Origin: Micromonospora sp. AMSO31t
Lineage (GTDB): Bacteria; Actinomycetota; Actinomycetes; Mycobacteriales; Micromonosporaceae
Reading direction: 5' to 3'
DNA length: 45,336 nt
Assembly: GCF_008868175.1 (NCBI RefSeq)
Contig: NZ_WBKT01000033.1
Location: 1-45,336 of the forward strand
Shown here: positions 15,736 through 24,088 of the stretch, in pieces
Layout of the letters: the number at the start of each line of letters is the position of its first letter
Position numbering within the stretch: the stretch's first letter is position 1
Position numbers and translations under genes: made by a program
Notes under the pieces: model-generated
Databases searched by the model: none
Seen by the model: the letters and a program-made list of their open reading frames with translations, nothing else
What the model was told of the DNA's origin: nothing

Positions 15736-16737
15736 TCAGCGTAACCGGCGGGCCAAGCCGCCGGCCGCCGTGAGCAGCCCGCCGATCGCCAGCACGGACA
15801 CCGCAGGCTTGTGCGTGCTCACCCAGAGTGCGGCCGAGCGCCGGCGGGCCGAGTCGGTGAAGACACCCTCGGCGCCCCGGTCCCGCTCGTCGTCGCCCGG
15901 CCGGTCCAGGTTGTCACGCCAGGTCGCCGGGTCGATCGGCGCGTCGGTCTGCTGGCTGTCGTAGCCGTCCCGCGCCAGCTTCCGGTCCAGCAGCCCGGGG
16001 AAGAGGACGTTGCCCAGCCGGGCCCGCCACGTCGGGCCGCCCACATTCAGCTCGCGCGGCCCGCGGTCGGCGGCCCAGACGACCGCCCGCGCGGCCACCT
16101 CGGGCGCGAAGATCGGCGGCACCGGCTGCGGGTGCCGGGGCAGCCGGGTGCGTACCCAGGAGAACTGGGGGGTGTTGACGGCCGGGAGCTGCACCATGGA
16201 CAGCTTCACGCCGGGGCAGTCGTGCAGCAGTTCGGCCCGGAGCGAGTCGTTGAAGCCCTGCACCGCGTGCTTGCTCGCGCAGTACGCCGACTGCAGCGGG
16301 ATGCCCCGGTAGGCCAGCGCCGAGCCCACCTGCACGATCGCCCCGCGGCCCTGGGCGCGCATGTGGCGCAGCGCGGCCAGCGTGCCGTGCACGGTGCCCA
16401 GGTAGTTGACCTCGGTGACCCGGCGGAACTCGGCGGCGGTGATCTCCCAGGCCGGCGCGAACACCGACACCATCGCGTCGTTGATCCAGACGTCCAGCCC
16501 GTCGTAGTGGTGCACCACGTCGTCGGCGGCGCCCTGCACCGCGCCCGCGTCGGCGACGTCCACCCGGTAGGTGCGCACGTCGGCGGCGCCCAGCCGGCGG
16601 CAGTCCCGCTCGGCGGCGGCCAGTCCGGCCGCGCCCCGCGCGAGCAGGGCCAGCCGCGCGCCGCGGGCCGCGTACGCCCGGGCCACCGCGCGCCCCACGC
16701 CCGCGCTCGCCCCGGTGACCACCACCCGCTGGGTCAC
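15736..16737 (-). CDS. Short-chain dehydrogenase/reductase with C-terminal membrane segment
   Basis: The 333-residue SDR has the NAD(P)-binding TGASAGVGRAVA, the NAG-like motif changed to INDAMVS, catalytic serine in VGSALAY, and YCASK. The family pattern (ETxxFxxVxxVNYLG) matches the subgroup often annotated SDR family oxidoreductase with a long C-terminus. A hydrophobic end (AVSVLAIGGLLTAAGGLA) suggests membrane anchoring. Substrate unknown. Its GTG start overlaps the stop of the SRPBCC gene by four bases (GTGA), so the two are translationally coupled. Confidence 0.88.
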   Translation of the reverse strand: MTQRVVVTGASAGVGRAVARAYAARGARLALLARGAAGLAAAERDCRRLGAADVRTYRVDVADAGAVQGAADDVVHHYDGLDVWINDAMVSVFAPAWEITAAEFRRVTEVNYLGTVHGTLAALRHMRAQGRGAIVQVGSALAYRGIPLQSAYCASKHAVQGFNDSLRAELLHDCPGVKLSMVQLPAVNTPQFSWVRTRLPRHPQPVPPIFAPEVAARAVVWAADRGPRELNVGGPTWRARLGNVLFPGLLDRKLARDGYDSQQTDAPIDPATWRDNLDRPGDDERDRGAEGVFTDSARRRSAALWVSTHKPAVSVLAIGGLLTAAGGLARRLR

Positions 16738-17180
16738 CGGTCCGCCTTCTGCCGGGTGGCGATGTCGGAGAGCCGGGTCAACGTCTCCTTGTTCCGCTGG
16801 TGCAGCACCAGGTCGTTGAGCTTGTTCCGGATCCAGCGCAGCGGCCCGGCGGCGAAGTCCTCGCCGATGGTGACCCGCGTCCGGCCGTCGGGCAGCGGTT
16901 CGAGCCGGAACACCACGATCGCCTCACCGGCCGGCCAGAGCCCGGCCCGCACCACGAACTTGTGCGGGGCGTCGCACTCCAGCACGGTGGAGGTGTCCTG
17001 GAGCGAGAACGGCCACGGGCCGGCCTTGTGGTGCAGCTTGCTGCCCACCCGGGGCCAGGTGTCGTCCACGTTCCGGACGTGCACCGTGCCCACCACCCAG
17101 TCGCTGTACGTCCACCCGTCGGCGAGCACGTCGAAGACCTGCTGCGGGGGCGCGTCGATCACTTTCTCCACAATCGCCAC
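16734..17180 (-). CDS. SRPBCC family protein
   Basis: The 148-residue protein shows the START-like fold: AIVEKVIDAPPQQVFDVLAD, the SDWVVGTVHVRNVD strand, WPFSLQDTSTVLEC and a C-terminal helix (IRNKLNDLVLHQRNKETLTRL). The family binds hydrophobic ligands or acts as cyclase; its ligand is unknown. It is the first gene of a two-gene unit with the SDR. The GTG at 17180 lies eight bases downstream of a sigma-B-like -10 box, so the leader is very short. Confidence 0.85.
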   Translation of the reverse strand: MAIVEKVIDAPPQQVFDVLADGWTYSDWVVGTVHVRNVDDTWPRVGSKLHHKAGPWPFSLQDTSTVLECDAPHKFVVRAGLWPAGEAIVVFRLEPLPDGRTRVTIGEDFAAGPLRWIRNKLNDLVLHQRNKETLTRLSDIATRQKADR

Positions 17181-17189
17181 CGCAACCCC

Positions 17190-17215
17190 ATACCCCCGCC
17201 CGGACCTCCGCTAAC
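17190..17215 (-). promoter_or_regulatory. Sigma-B-like promoter of SRPBCC-SDR unit
   Basis: Minus strand: GTTA (17215-17212), 16 bases, GGGTAT (17195-17190). It lies back to back with the plus-strand promoter at 17226-17251; the two -35 regions form the inverted repeat GCTAAC-N10-GTTAGC. Confidence 0.65.
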
Positions 17216-17225
17216 GACCGGCCGG

Positions 17226-17251
17226 GTTAGCTTCTCGGGGGCGGCGGGTAA
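17226..17251 (+). promoter_or_regulatory. Sigma-B-like promoter of heptose operon
   Basis: Plus strand: GTTA (17226-17229), 16 bases, GGGTAA (17246-17251). Transcription would start near 17258, leaving a leader of about 70-100 bases. That leader contains a small hairpin GGCGGAG-N4-CTCCGCC at about 17301-17318. Confidence 0.6.
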
Positions 17252-17361
17252 CGCCGGACCGGGCCGGCGGCAGCGCGGGGCGCGCCGGCCGTACGGCACC
17301 GGCGGAGGCTGCTCCGCCGAAGTTGATGTTTACTCCTCGGGGGGTCGGGAACCCGCCGCCC

Positions 17362-19038
17362 GTGCGACGGGACCACGAGCGGGATCAGTGCAGGTCAGCC
17401 CGGGTTGACCCGGGTGCTGACCGGTTCCCGTCCGGCCTGTACGACGCGGTGCTGCTGGACCGGGACGGCACGCTGATCGAGGACGTGCCCTACAACGGCG
17501 ACCCGGAGAAGGTCCGGCCGGTGCCCGGCGCCCGGGAGGCGCTGGACCGGCTGCGCGCGGCCGGGCTGCGGCTGGCGGTCGTCAGCAACCAGTCCGGCCT
17601 GGCCCGGGGCTGCTTCACCCCGGACGACCTGCGCCGGGTCAACGCCCGGGTGGAGGAGCTGCTCGGCCCCTTCGACTGCTGGCAGATCTGCCCGCACGGC
17701 GAGCCGGACCGCTGCGCCTGCCGCAAGCCGGCCCCCGGGCTGGTGCACGCGGCCGCCCGGGCGCTCGGCACCACGCCGGCCCGCTGCGTCCTGGTCGGCG
17801 ACATCGGCGCCGACATGGCCGCCGCCGCGGCGGCCGGGGCCGCCGGCATCCTGGTGCCCACCCCGGCCACGCGGGCCGCCGAGGTGGCGGCCGCGTCGGC
17901 CGTCGCCGCCGACCTGCCGGACGCCGTGAGCACCATCCTCGGCCGCATGCGGCTGGTGGCCGCGCCGGAGCCGGCGCCCCACCGGGGCACCGTGCTGGTG
18001 GCGCGCAGCGACGCCGCCGGCGACGTGCTGGTCACCGGCCCCGGGATCCGCGCGGTGGCGGCCGGGGCGGAACGGGTGGTGCTGCTCTGCGGGCCACGCG
18101 GCCGGGCGGCGGCGGAGCTGCTGCCCGGCGTCGACGAGATCATCGAGTGCCCGTTGCCCTGGATCGACGCTCCGGCCCCGCCGGTCGACCCGGCCGGGCT
18201 GCGCGCCCTGGTCGACCGGCTCGCGGCGGTCGGCGCGGAGGAGGCCGTCGTCTTCACCTCCTTCCACCAGTCGGCGCTGCCCCTGGCGCTGCTGCTCCGG
18301 ATGGCCGGGGTGCCGCGGATCAGCGCGATCAGCGACGACTACCCGGGCGCCCTGCTCGACGTGCGACACCGGGTGCCCGTCGGGGTGCCCGAGCCGGAGC
18401 GGGCCCTGTCGCTGGCCGCGGCGGCCGGCTTCGCGCTGCCCGCCGGCGACGAGCCGGGGCTGCGGCTGCGCCCCGACCGGCTGCCGCCCGCGCCGGCCGC
18501 CGGCGAGCCGGGCTACGTGGTGCTGCACCCGGGCTCCTCCGTGGAGACCCGGGCCTGCCCCTTCGAGCTGGCCACCCGGATCGTCCGGGTGCTCAGCGCC
18601 GCCGGCTACCGGGTGGTCGTCACCGGCGGGCCCGACGAGCGGGAGCTGACCGCGCAGGTGGCCGCCGCGGGCGGTCTCGACCTGGGCGGGCGCACCGGCC
18701 TCGGTGAACTGGCCGCGGTGGTCGCCCGGGCCGGCGCGCTGGTGGTCGGCAACACCGGGCCGGCGCACCTGGCGGCGGCGCTCGGCGTGCCGGTGGTCAG
18801 CCTCTTCGCCCCGACCGTCCCGTTCGGGCAGTGGGGGCCCTACCGGGTGCCCACGGTCCGGCTCGGCGACGCCGGTGCGGCCTGCCGGGACACCCGGGCC
18901 ACGCGCTGCCCGGTCCCCGGCCACCCCTGCCTCTCGGCCGTCGAGCCGGGCCGGGTGCTGGAGGCGCTGCGGCTGCTCGGGGTGCCCGCCGACGCGCCGG
19001 AGCCGCTGGTCACCGTGCCCGGCGGGGTGGTCGGATGA
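17362..19038 (+). CDS. GmhB-type heptose-bisphosphate phosphatase fused to GT9 glycosyltransferase
   Basis: This is a 558-residue two-domain protein. Residues about 27-205 are a HAD-IIIA phosphatase like D-glycero-D-manno-heptose-1,7-bisphosphate 7-phosphatase: LLDRDGTL (nucleophile Asp33), VSNQSGLARG, the zinc loop CPHGEPDRCACRKP and VGDIGADM. Residues about 208-550 are an ADP-heptose:LPS heptosyltransferase-like GT9 domain: RSDAAGDVLVTGPGIRA, VLHPGSSVETR, VVTGGPDERELT, GNTGPAHLAAALGVPVVSLFAPT. It begins the operon. The start is uncertain: GTG at 17362 was taken; ATG at 17326 would add 12 residues, and neither has a good ribosome site. The fusion couples precursor synthesis and sugar transfer in one polypeptide. 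Confidence 0.85.
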   Translation: MRRDHERDQCRSARVDPGADRFPSGLYDAVLLDRDGTLIEDVPYNGDPEKVRPVPGAREALDRLRAAGLRLAVVSNQSGLARGCFTPDDLRRVNARVEELLGPFDCWQICPHGEPDRCACRKPAPGLVHAAARALGTTPARCVLVGDIGADMAAAAAAGAAGILVPTPATRAAEVAAASAVAADLPDAVSTILGRMRLVAAPEPAPHRGTVLVARSDAAGDVLVTGPGIRAVAAGAERVVLLCGPRGRAAAELLPGVDEIIECPLPWIDAPAPPVDPAGLRALVDRLAAVGAEEAVVFTSFHQSALPLALLLRMAGVPRISAISDDYPGALLDVRHRVPVGVPEPERALSLAAAAGFALPAGDEPGLRLRPDRLPPAPAAGEPGYVVLHPGSSVETRACPFELATRIVRVLSAAGYRVVVTGGPDERELTAQVAAAGGLDLGGRTGLGELAAVVARAGALVVGNTGPAHLAAALGVPVVSLFAPTVPFGQWGPYRVPTVRLGDAGAACRDTRATRCPVPGHPCLSAVEPGRVLEALRLLGVPADAPEPLVTVPGGVVG

Positions 19039-20009
19039 ACGTCCTGGTCTGGCACGTGCACGGCTCCTGGACCACGTCGTTCGTGCACGGCAAACACCGC
19101 TACCTGGTGCCGGTCACCCCGGACCGCGGCGCGTACGGGCTGGGCCGGGCGCGGACCTACCCGTGGCCGGACAGCGCCGTCGAGGTGACCCCGGCGGAGC
19201 TGCGCCGCGCCGACGTGGACGTGGTGCTGCTCCAGCGGCCCGAGGAGTTCGACCTGGCCTGCGAGTGGCTGGGCCGGCGGGTCGGCCGGGACGTGCCGGC
19301 GATCTACGTGGAGCACAACACGCCGAAGGGCGACGTGCCGAACAGCCGGCACCCGATGGCCGACCGGGACGACCTGCTGCTCACCCACGTGACCCACTTC
19401 AACGAGCTGTTCTGGGACAACGGCGGCACCCGGACGGCGGTGGTCGAGCACGGGGTGGTCGCCCCGGCCGTCGAGTGGACCGGGGAGCTGGACCGCCTCG
19501 CCGTGGTCATCAACGAGCCGGTGCGCCGCTGGCGGGTCACCGGCACCGACCTGTTGGCCCGGTTCGCCGAACTCGCCCCGCTGGACGTCTACGGCATGAG
19601 GGTGGCCGGGCTGGCCGAGCACCTGGGCCTGCCACCGGACCGGCTGACCAGCCACGACGACGTGCCCCAGCACGCCATGCACGCCGAGCTGGCGAAGCGG
19701 CGGGCGTACCTGCACCTGTGCCGGTGGACCTCGCTCGGGCTGAGCCTCGTCGAGGCCATGACCATGGGCATGCCGGTGGTCGCGCTGGCCACCACCGAGG
19801 CCGTGGAGGCGGTCCCGCCGTCCGCCGGCGCCCTCTCCACCCGGGTCGACGTGCTGGTCGACGCGGCCCGGGGGTTGCTGGACGATCCTGCGGCGGCCCG
19901 CCGGGCGGGCGCCGCGGCCCGGACCGCCGCCCGCGACCGCTACGGCCTGGAGCGTTTCCTCGCCGACTGGGACCGGCTGCTGGAGGAGGAAGTATGCGCA
20001 TCGCGATGA
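19035..20009 (+). CDS. Glycosyltransferase (GT-B, GT4-like)
   Basis: The 324-residue protein begins MNVLVWHVHGSWTTSFVHG. It has the acceptor-side strand LQRPEEFDLACEWLG, the EHNTPKGDVPNSRHP segment and a C-terminal donor-binding region LCRWTSLGLSLVEAMTMGMPVVALATTE, matching the E-x7-E-type motif of GT4 enzymes. Donor and acceptor are unknown; operon context suggests a heptose-like sugar. The ATG overlaps the preceding stop by four bases (ATGA). The 3' end overlaps the next gene by 16 bases. It is shorter than usual GT4 enzymes (350-420). Confidence 0.85.
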   Translation: MNVLVWHVHGSWTTSFVHGKHRYLVPVTPDRGAYGLGRARTYPWPDSAVEVTPAELRRADVDVVLLQRPEEFDLACEWLGRRVGRDVPAIYVEHNTPKGDVPNSRHPMADRDDLLLTHVTHFNELFWDNGGTRTAVVEHGVVAPAVEWTGELDRLAVVINEPVRRWRVTGTDLLARFAELAPLDVYGMRVAGLAEHLGLPPDRLTSHDDVPQHAMHAELAKRRAYLHLCRWTSLGLSLVEAMTMGMPVVALATTEAVEAVPPSAGALSTRVDVLVDAARGLLDDPAAARRAGAAARTAARDRYGLERFLADWDRLLEEEVCASR

Positions 20010-21211
20010 TCTCGGAACACGCCAGCCCGCTCGCCGTCCTCGGCGGGGAGGACGCCGGCGGCCAGAACACGCATGTCGCGGAGCTCTCCGCCGCGCTCGT
20101 GGCCGCCGGTCACGACGTCCGGGTGTACACCCGGCTCGACGCGGTGGACCTGCCGGTGACGGTCCGCGCCCCGGACGGGTACGAGGTGGTGCACGTGCCC
20201 GCCGGGCCGGCCGAGCCGGTGGCGAAGGACGACCTGCTGCCGTACATGCCGGCGTTCGGGGAGTGGCTGGCCGAGCGGTGGCGCACCGGCGACTGGCAGC
20301 CCGAGGTGGTGCACGCGCACTTCTGGATGAGCGGCCTGGCCGGGCTGGCCGCCGCGCGGCGCACCGGGGTGCCGGTGGTCCAGACGTACCACGCGCTCGG
20401 CACGGTCAAGCGGCGGCACCAGGGCGCGCAGGACACCAGCCCACCGGGCCGGGTCGCGCACGAGCGCCGGCTGGGTCGCGCGGTCGACCGGGTGGTCGCC
20501 CAGTGCCAGGACGAGGTCGCCGAGCTGGTCCGCATGGGGGTGCCCCGGTCCCGGATGACCGTCGTGCCGTCCGGGGTGAACCTGTCCACCTTCGCGCCGC
20601 TCGGGCCGGTCGCCGACCGGGACGGGACCCGGCCCCGGATCCTCACCGTCGGGCGGCTGGTCGAACGCAAGGGCTTCCAGGACGTCATCCGGGCCGCCGC
20701 CCTGGTGCCGGACGCCGAGTGCGTGGTGGTCGGCGGCCCGCCGGCCGGGCTGCTGGAGACCGACCCGTACGCGGTGCGGCTGCGCGCGCTCGCCGCGTCC
20801 CGGGGAATCGCCGACCGGGTGAAGCTCATCGGGGCGGTGCCCCGGGAGGAGATGGGGCGCTGGTACCGGTCGGCGGACGTGCTGGTGGCCGCCCCCTGGT
20901 ACGAGCCGTTCGGGCTCACCCCGCTGGAGGCGATGGCGTGCGGCGTACCGGTGATCGGCACCGCCGTCGGCGGGCTGATCGACACGGTGGTGCCCGGCCG
21001 GACCGGTGACCTGGTGCCCGCCCGCGACCCGGCGGCCCTCGGCGCGGCGATCCGCGGGCTGCTCGGCGACCGGATCCGCCGGTTCGCCTACGCCACCGCG
21101 GCCCTGGAACGGGCCCGCACCCGCTACTCCTGGTCCACCACGGCCGATCGCCTCGGCGGGCTGTACGCCGAGGTGGCCACCGTGCGCCGGCCCACCCGGG
21201 TGGTCGCCTGA
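19994..21211 (+). CDS. GT4 family glycosyltransferase
   Basis: The 405-residue retaining GT-B enzyme has MRIAMISEHASPLAVLGGEDAGGQN at its start, VVHAHFWMSGLAG, the linker VPSGVNLSTFAP, TVGRLVERKGFQDVIRAA, and the C-terminal PWYEPFGLTPLEAMACGVPV with the catalytic glutamates. It resembles MshA- and sucrose-phosphate-synthase-like transferases of actinomycetes. Acceptor unknown. Its ribosome site GGAGGAGGA lies inside the end of the previous gene, and its stop shares one base with the next start (TGATG). Confidence 0.92.
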   Translation: MRIAMISEHASPLAVLGGEDAGGQNTHVAELSAALVAAGHDVRVYTRLDAVDLPVTVRAPDGYEVVHVPAGPAEPVAKDDLLPYMPAFGEWLAERWRTGDWQPEVVHAHFWMSGLAGLAAARRTGVPVVQTYHALGTVKRRHQGAQDTSPPGRVAHERRLGRAVDRVVAQCQDEVAELVRMGVPRSRMTVVPSGVNLSTFAPLGPVADRDGTRPRILTVGRLVERKGFQDVIRAAALVPDAECVVVGGPPAGLLETDPYAVRLRALAASRGIADRVKLIGAVPREEMGRWYRSADVLVAAPWYEPFGLTPLEAMACGVPVIGTAVGGLIDTVVPGRTGDLVPARDPAALGAAIRGLLGDRIRRFAYATAALERARTRYSWSTTADRLGGLYAEVATVRRPTRVVA

Positions 21212-21903
21212 TGGCGGCGCCCACGCCGGCCGTCGGGGGGACGGTCCTGGAGGACCACCTGACCCGGCTGGCCGCCGCGCTGCTGCCGCTGCGCGACGCG
21301 GAGCTGCTGCTGGCCCGCTGGGGCGGGGAGCTGGCGCACCGGCTGGCCACCGGCGGACGGCTGCTGGTGGCCGGCAACGGCGGCAGCGCCGCCGAGGCCC
21401 AACACCTCACCGCCGAACTCGTCGGCAAACTCCGCGACGACCGCGAACCGCTGTCCGCCATCGCCCTGCACGCCGAAACCTCCGCCCTCACCGCCATCGG
21501 CAACGACTACGGCTACGACGAGATCTTCGCCCGCCAGGTCCGCGCCCACGGCCGACCCGACGACATCCTCCTGCTCCTGTCCACCAGCGGCACCAGCACC
21601 AACCTCCTCACCGCCGCCCGCGCCGCACACCACACCGGCCTCCGCTGCTGGGCCTTCACCGGCCCCACCCCCAACCCCCTCGCCGGCGAGTGCCACGAGA
21701 CGCTCGCCATCGACTCGCCGGACAGCCAGGTGGTGCAGGAGCTGCACCTGGTCGCCACCCACGTCCTCTGCGAGTACGTCGACCGGGCGCTGCCGGCGGC
21801 GCTCGCCGCCCGGGGGGCGGAGACGACGCCCGCCGACACGGTGCGCACCGGCGTCGAGGTGGTGCTCGGCGACGGCTCGGACGGGGAGGTGCACGCCCGA
21901 TGA
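21211..21903 (+). CDS. gmhA: Sedoheptulose-7-phosphate isomerase (SIS domain)
   Basis: The 230-residue SIS-domain protein has the phosphosugar-binding VAGNGGSAAEAQHLTAELVG (about 52-71), LSTSGTSTNLL, and a C-terminal helix QVVQELHLVATHVLCEYVD carrying the histidine expected in GmhA. It converts sedoheptulose 7-phosphate to D-glycero-D-manno-heptose 7-phosphate, the first step toward ADP-heptose. The central 300 bases (about 21385-21680) use CTC, GAA and AAA codons quite unlike the flanks, which use CTG and GAG. That suggests a recombinant patch. The C-terminal 30 residues extend past the usual family length of about 190-200. Confidence 0.88.
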   Translation: MAAPTPAVGGTVLEDHLTRLAAALLPLRDAELLLARWGGELAHRLATGGRLLVAGNGGSAAEAQHLTAELVGKLRDDREPLSAIALHAETSALTAIGNDYGYDEIFARQVRAHGRPDDILLLLSTSGTSTNLLTAARAAHHTGLRCWAFTGPTPNPLAGECHETLAIDSPDSQVVQELHLVATHVLCEYVDRALPAALAARGAETTPADTVRTGVEVVLGDGSDGEVHAR

Positions 21904-21914
21904 GGAGGTCGAGC

Positions 21915-23390
21915 ATGACGGGACCCGTGGTGGTGCTCGGTGACACCCTGCTGGACCGGGACGTGGAGGGGGTGGTGAACCGGCTCTGCCCGGACTCCCC
22001 GGTGCCGGTGCTCGAGGAGACCACGCACGTCGACCGCCCCGGCGGCGCCGGCCTCGCCGCCGTCTTCGCCGCCGCGCAGGGCGCCGAGGTCGCGCTGGTC
22101 ACCGCGGTCGCCGACGACGCGGGCGGGGCGCGGCTGGGCACCCTGCTCGCCGCGGCCGGCGTGCAGTTGTACGCGCTGCCGCTGGCCGGGGCCACCCCGG
22201 AGAAGATCCGGCTGCGGGCGCGCGGCCGGGTGCTGCTGCGCCACGACCGGGGCGGGCCGGCCGGCGAGCCGGGCGAGCCGAGCGAGGCCGTGCTGCGCCT
22301 GCTCGCCACCGCCTCCGCCGTGCTGGTCAGCGACTACGGCCGGGGAGTCGCCCGGCACCCTGCCCTGCGTGCCGCGCTCGCCGCGACCCGGGCGCCGGTG
22401 GTCTGGGACCCGCACCCGCGCGGCCCGGCCGCGGTGCCCGGCGTCAGCCTCGCCACGCCGAACGAGTCCGAGGCACGCGAGCTGGCCAAGGCGCCGCCGG
22501 GCGCGTCCCGGCTGGTCACCGCGTCCCGGGGCGCGCAGGCGCTGCGCCGGCGCTGGCAGGCCGGCGCGGTGGCGGTGACCCTGGGCGGGGACGGGGCGTT
22601 GCTCTGCCACGCCGGCTCCACCCCGCTGGTGGTGCCCGCCCCGGCCGCCGAGGGGGACACCTGCGGCGCGGGCGACCGGTTCGCCGCGGCGGCCACCCTG
22701 GCCCTGGCCGGGGGCGCGCTGGTCTCCGAGGCGGTGCAGGAGGCGGTGGCCGAGGCGTCCGCGTACGTGGCCGGCGGGGGAGTGGCCACCGCGCTGCCCG
22801 CCCCGGTCCGGGCCGCCGCCCCGGCGGTGGTCGTGGGCGGCGGGGACCGGATCGGCGCCGCCGCGGCCGGCGAGGTGGTGTCCCGGGTACGCGCGGCCGG
22901 CGGCACGGTGGTGGCCACCGGTGGCTGTTTCGACCTGCTGCACGCCGGGCACGTGGCGACCCTCCAGGCGGCCCGGCAGCTCGGCGACTGCCTCGTGGTC
23001 TGCCTCAACTCCGACGCCAGCGTGGCCGGGCTGAAGGGGCCGGAGCGGCCGGTCGTCCCGCAGGGTGACCGGGGCCGGCTGCTCGCCGCGCTGGGCTGCG
23101 TCGACGCCGTCCTGATCTTCGACGAGCCCACCCCGCGCGCGGCGCTGTCCTGGCTGCGCCCGGACATCTGGGTGAAGGGCGGCGACTACGCCAGCGGCGG
23201 CGGCGCGGAGACCCTCCCCGAGGCGGAGATCCTCGCCCGCTGGGGCGGGCACACGGTGGTCGTGCCGTACCTCGACGGGCGGTCCACCACCGACATGATC
23301 GCGGCGGCCCGGGCCGGGCGCGGCACGGCGGGCTGGCCCGCGGGGGCCGTCCCGGCGGTCGTCAGATCCACGGCGGAGGGAGCGGCATGA
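21915..23390 (+). CDS. hldE: Bifunctional heptose 7-phosphate kinase / heptose 1-phosphate adenylyltransferase
   Basis: The 491-residue protein has two domains. Residues 1-300 are a PfkB/ribokinase-type kinase (VVLGDTLLDRDVEG, RPGGAGLAAVFAAAQGA, TPNESEA, GAGDRF at 251-256). Residues about 325-465 are a nucleotidyltransferase (TGGCFDLLHAGHVATLQAAR with HAGH at 344-347, and WVKGGDY). It would make ADP-D-glycero-D-manno-heptose from heptose 7-phosphate with a GmhB phosphatase step between. The substrate loop reads GGAGLAAV rather than the GGAANVA of proteobacterial HldE, so the sugar may differ. ATG 21915 is chosen for GAGGAGG five bases upstream; ATG 21900 overlaps the gmhA stop. Confidence 0.9.
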   Translation: MTGPVVVLGDTLLDRDVEGVVNRLCPDSPVPVLEETTHVDRPGGAGLAAVFAAAQGAEVALVTAVADDAGGARLGTLLAAAGVQLYALPLAGATPEKIRLRARGRVLLRHDRGGPAGEPGEPSEAVLRLLATASAVLVSDYGRGVARHPALRAALAATRAPVVWDPHPRGPAAVPGVSLATPNESEARELAKAPPGASRLVTASRGAQALRRRWQAGAVAVTLGGDGALLCHAGSTPLVVPAPAAEGDTCGAGDRFAAAATLALAGGALVSEAVQEAVAEASAYVAGGGVATALPAPVRAAAPAVVVGGGDRIGAAAAGEVVSRVRAAGGTVVATGGCFDLLHAGHVATLQAARQLGDCLVVCLNSDASVAGLKGPERPVVPQGDRGRLLAALGCVDAVLIFDEPTPRAALSWLRPDIWVKGGDYASGGGAETLPEAEILARWGGHTVVVPYLDGRSTTDMIAAARAGRGTAGWPAGAVPAVVRSTAEGAA

Positions 23391-24088
23391 GCAGCAGCCC
23401 ACCCGGGGCGGGTCCCACCGTCCTGGTCACCGGCGGGTCGAGCGGGCTCGGCGGGGCGGTGGTCGCCGCGGTGGCCCGGGCGGGCGGCCGTCCCCTGGTG
23501 CTGGACCGGCAGCGGCCCGCCGACGGGGTGCCCTGGGTCGAGTGCGACCTGGCCGACACCCGGGCCGCCGAGGCCGCCACCCGGGACCTCGCGGAACGTT
23601 CCGGCGGGCTGGACGCGGTGGTGACCGCGGCCGGCATGGACGTGCCGGGGAAGCTCATCGACGTGCCGGCGGAGACCTGGGAGCGGATCGTCACGGTGGA
23701 CCTGCTCGCCACCGCCGCGGTCATCCGGGCCGCGCTGCCCTACCTGGAGGCGTCGCGGGGCAACATCGTCACGGTCGCCTCCACGCTCGGGGTGAAGGCG
23801 GTCAGCGACGCGACCGCGTACTGCGCGGCGAAGTTCGGGGTGGTCGGCTTCACCCGGGCGCTCGCCGCCGAGCTGGCCGGCGCGGTCGGGGTCACGCTGC
23901 TCATTCCCGGCGGCATGCGCACCGCCTTCTTCGACGAGCGGGACGCCCAGTACCGCCCGGGGCCGGACGCGGTCCTCAACGAGCCGGCCGACACCGCCGC
24001 CGCGGTCATGTTCGCCCTCGCCCAGCCGGCCGGCTGCGCCGTACGCGAGCTGGTGGTCTGCGCCGAGCAGGAGTCGTCGTACCCGTGA
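23387..24088 (+). CDS. Short-chain dehydrogenase/reductase in heptose operon
   Basis: The 233-residue classical SDR has TGGSSGLGGAVVAAVA for cofactor binding, VVTAAGM in place of NNAG, catalytic serine in VASTLGV, and YCAAK at about 145-149. It is too short and of the wrong class to be HldD, the extended-SDR epimerase that makes ADP-L-glycero-heptose. Place in the pathway is unknown: it may oxidise or reduce the sugar. The ATG overlaps the hldE stop (ATGA) and GGAGGG precedes it. Confidence 0.87.
   Translation: MSSSPPGAGPTVLVTGGSSGLGGAVVAAVARAGGRPLVLDRQRPADGVPWVECDLADTRAAEAATRDLAERSGGLDAVVTAAGMDVPGKLIDVPAETWERIVTVDLLATAAVIRAALPYLEASRGNIVTVASTLGVKAVSDATAYCAAKFGVVGFTRALAAELAGAVGVTLLIPGGMRTAFFDERDAQYRPGPDAVLNEPADTAAAVMFALAQPAGCAVRELVVCAEQESSYP

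Noticed and set aside
23387..24088. HldD epimerase
   Set aside because: The protein is a 233-residue classical SDR; HldD is an extended SDR of over 300 residues.
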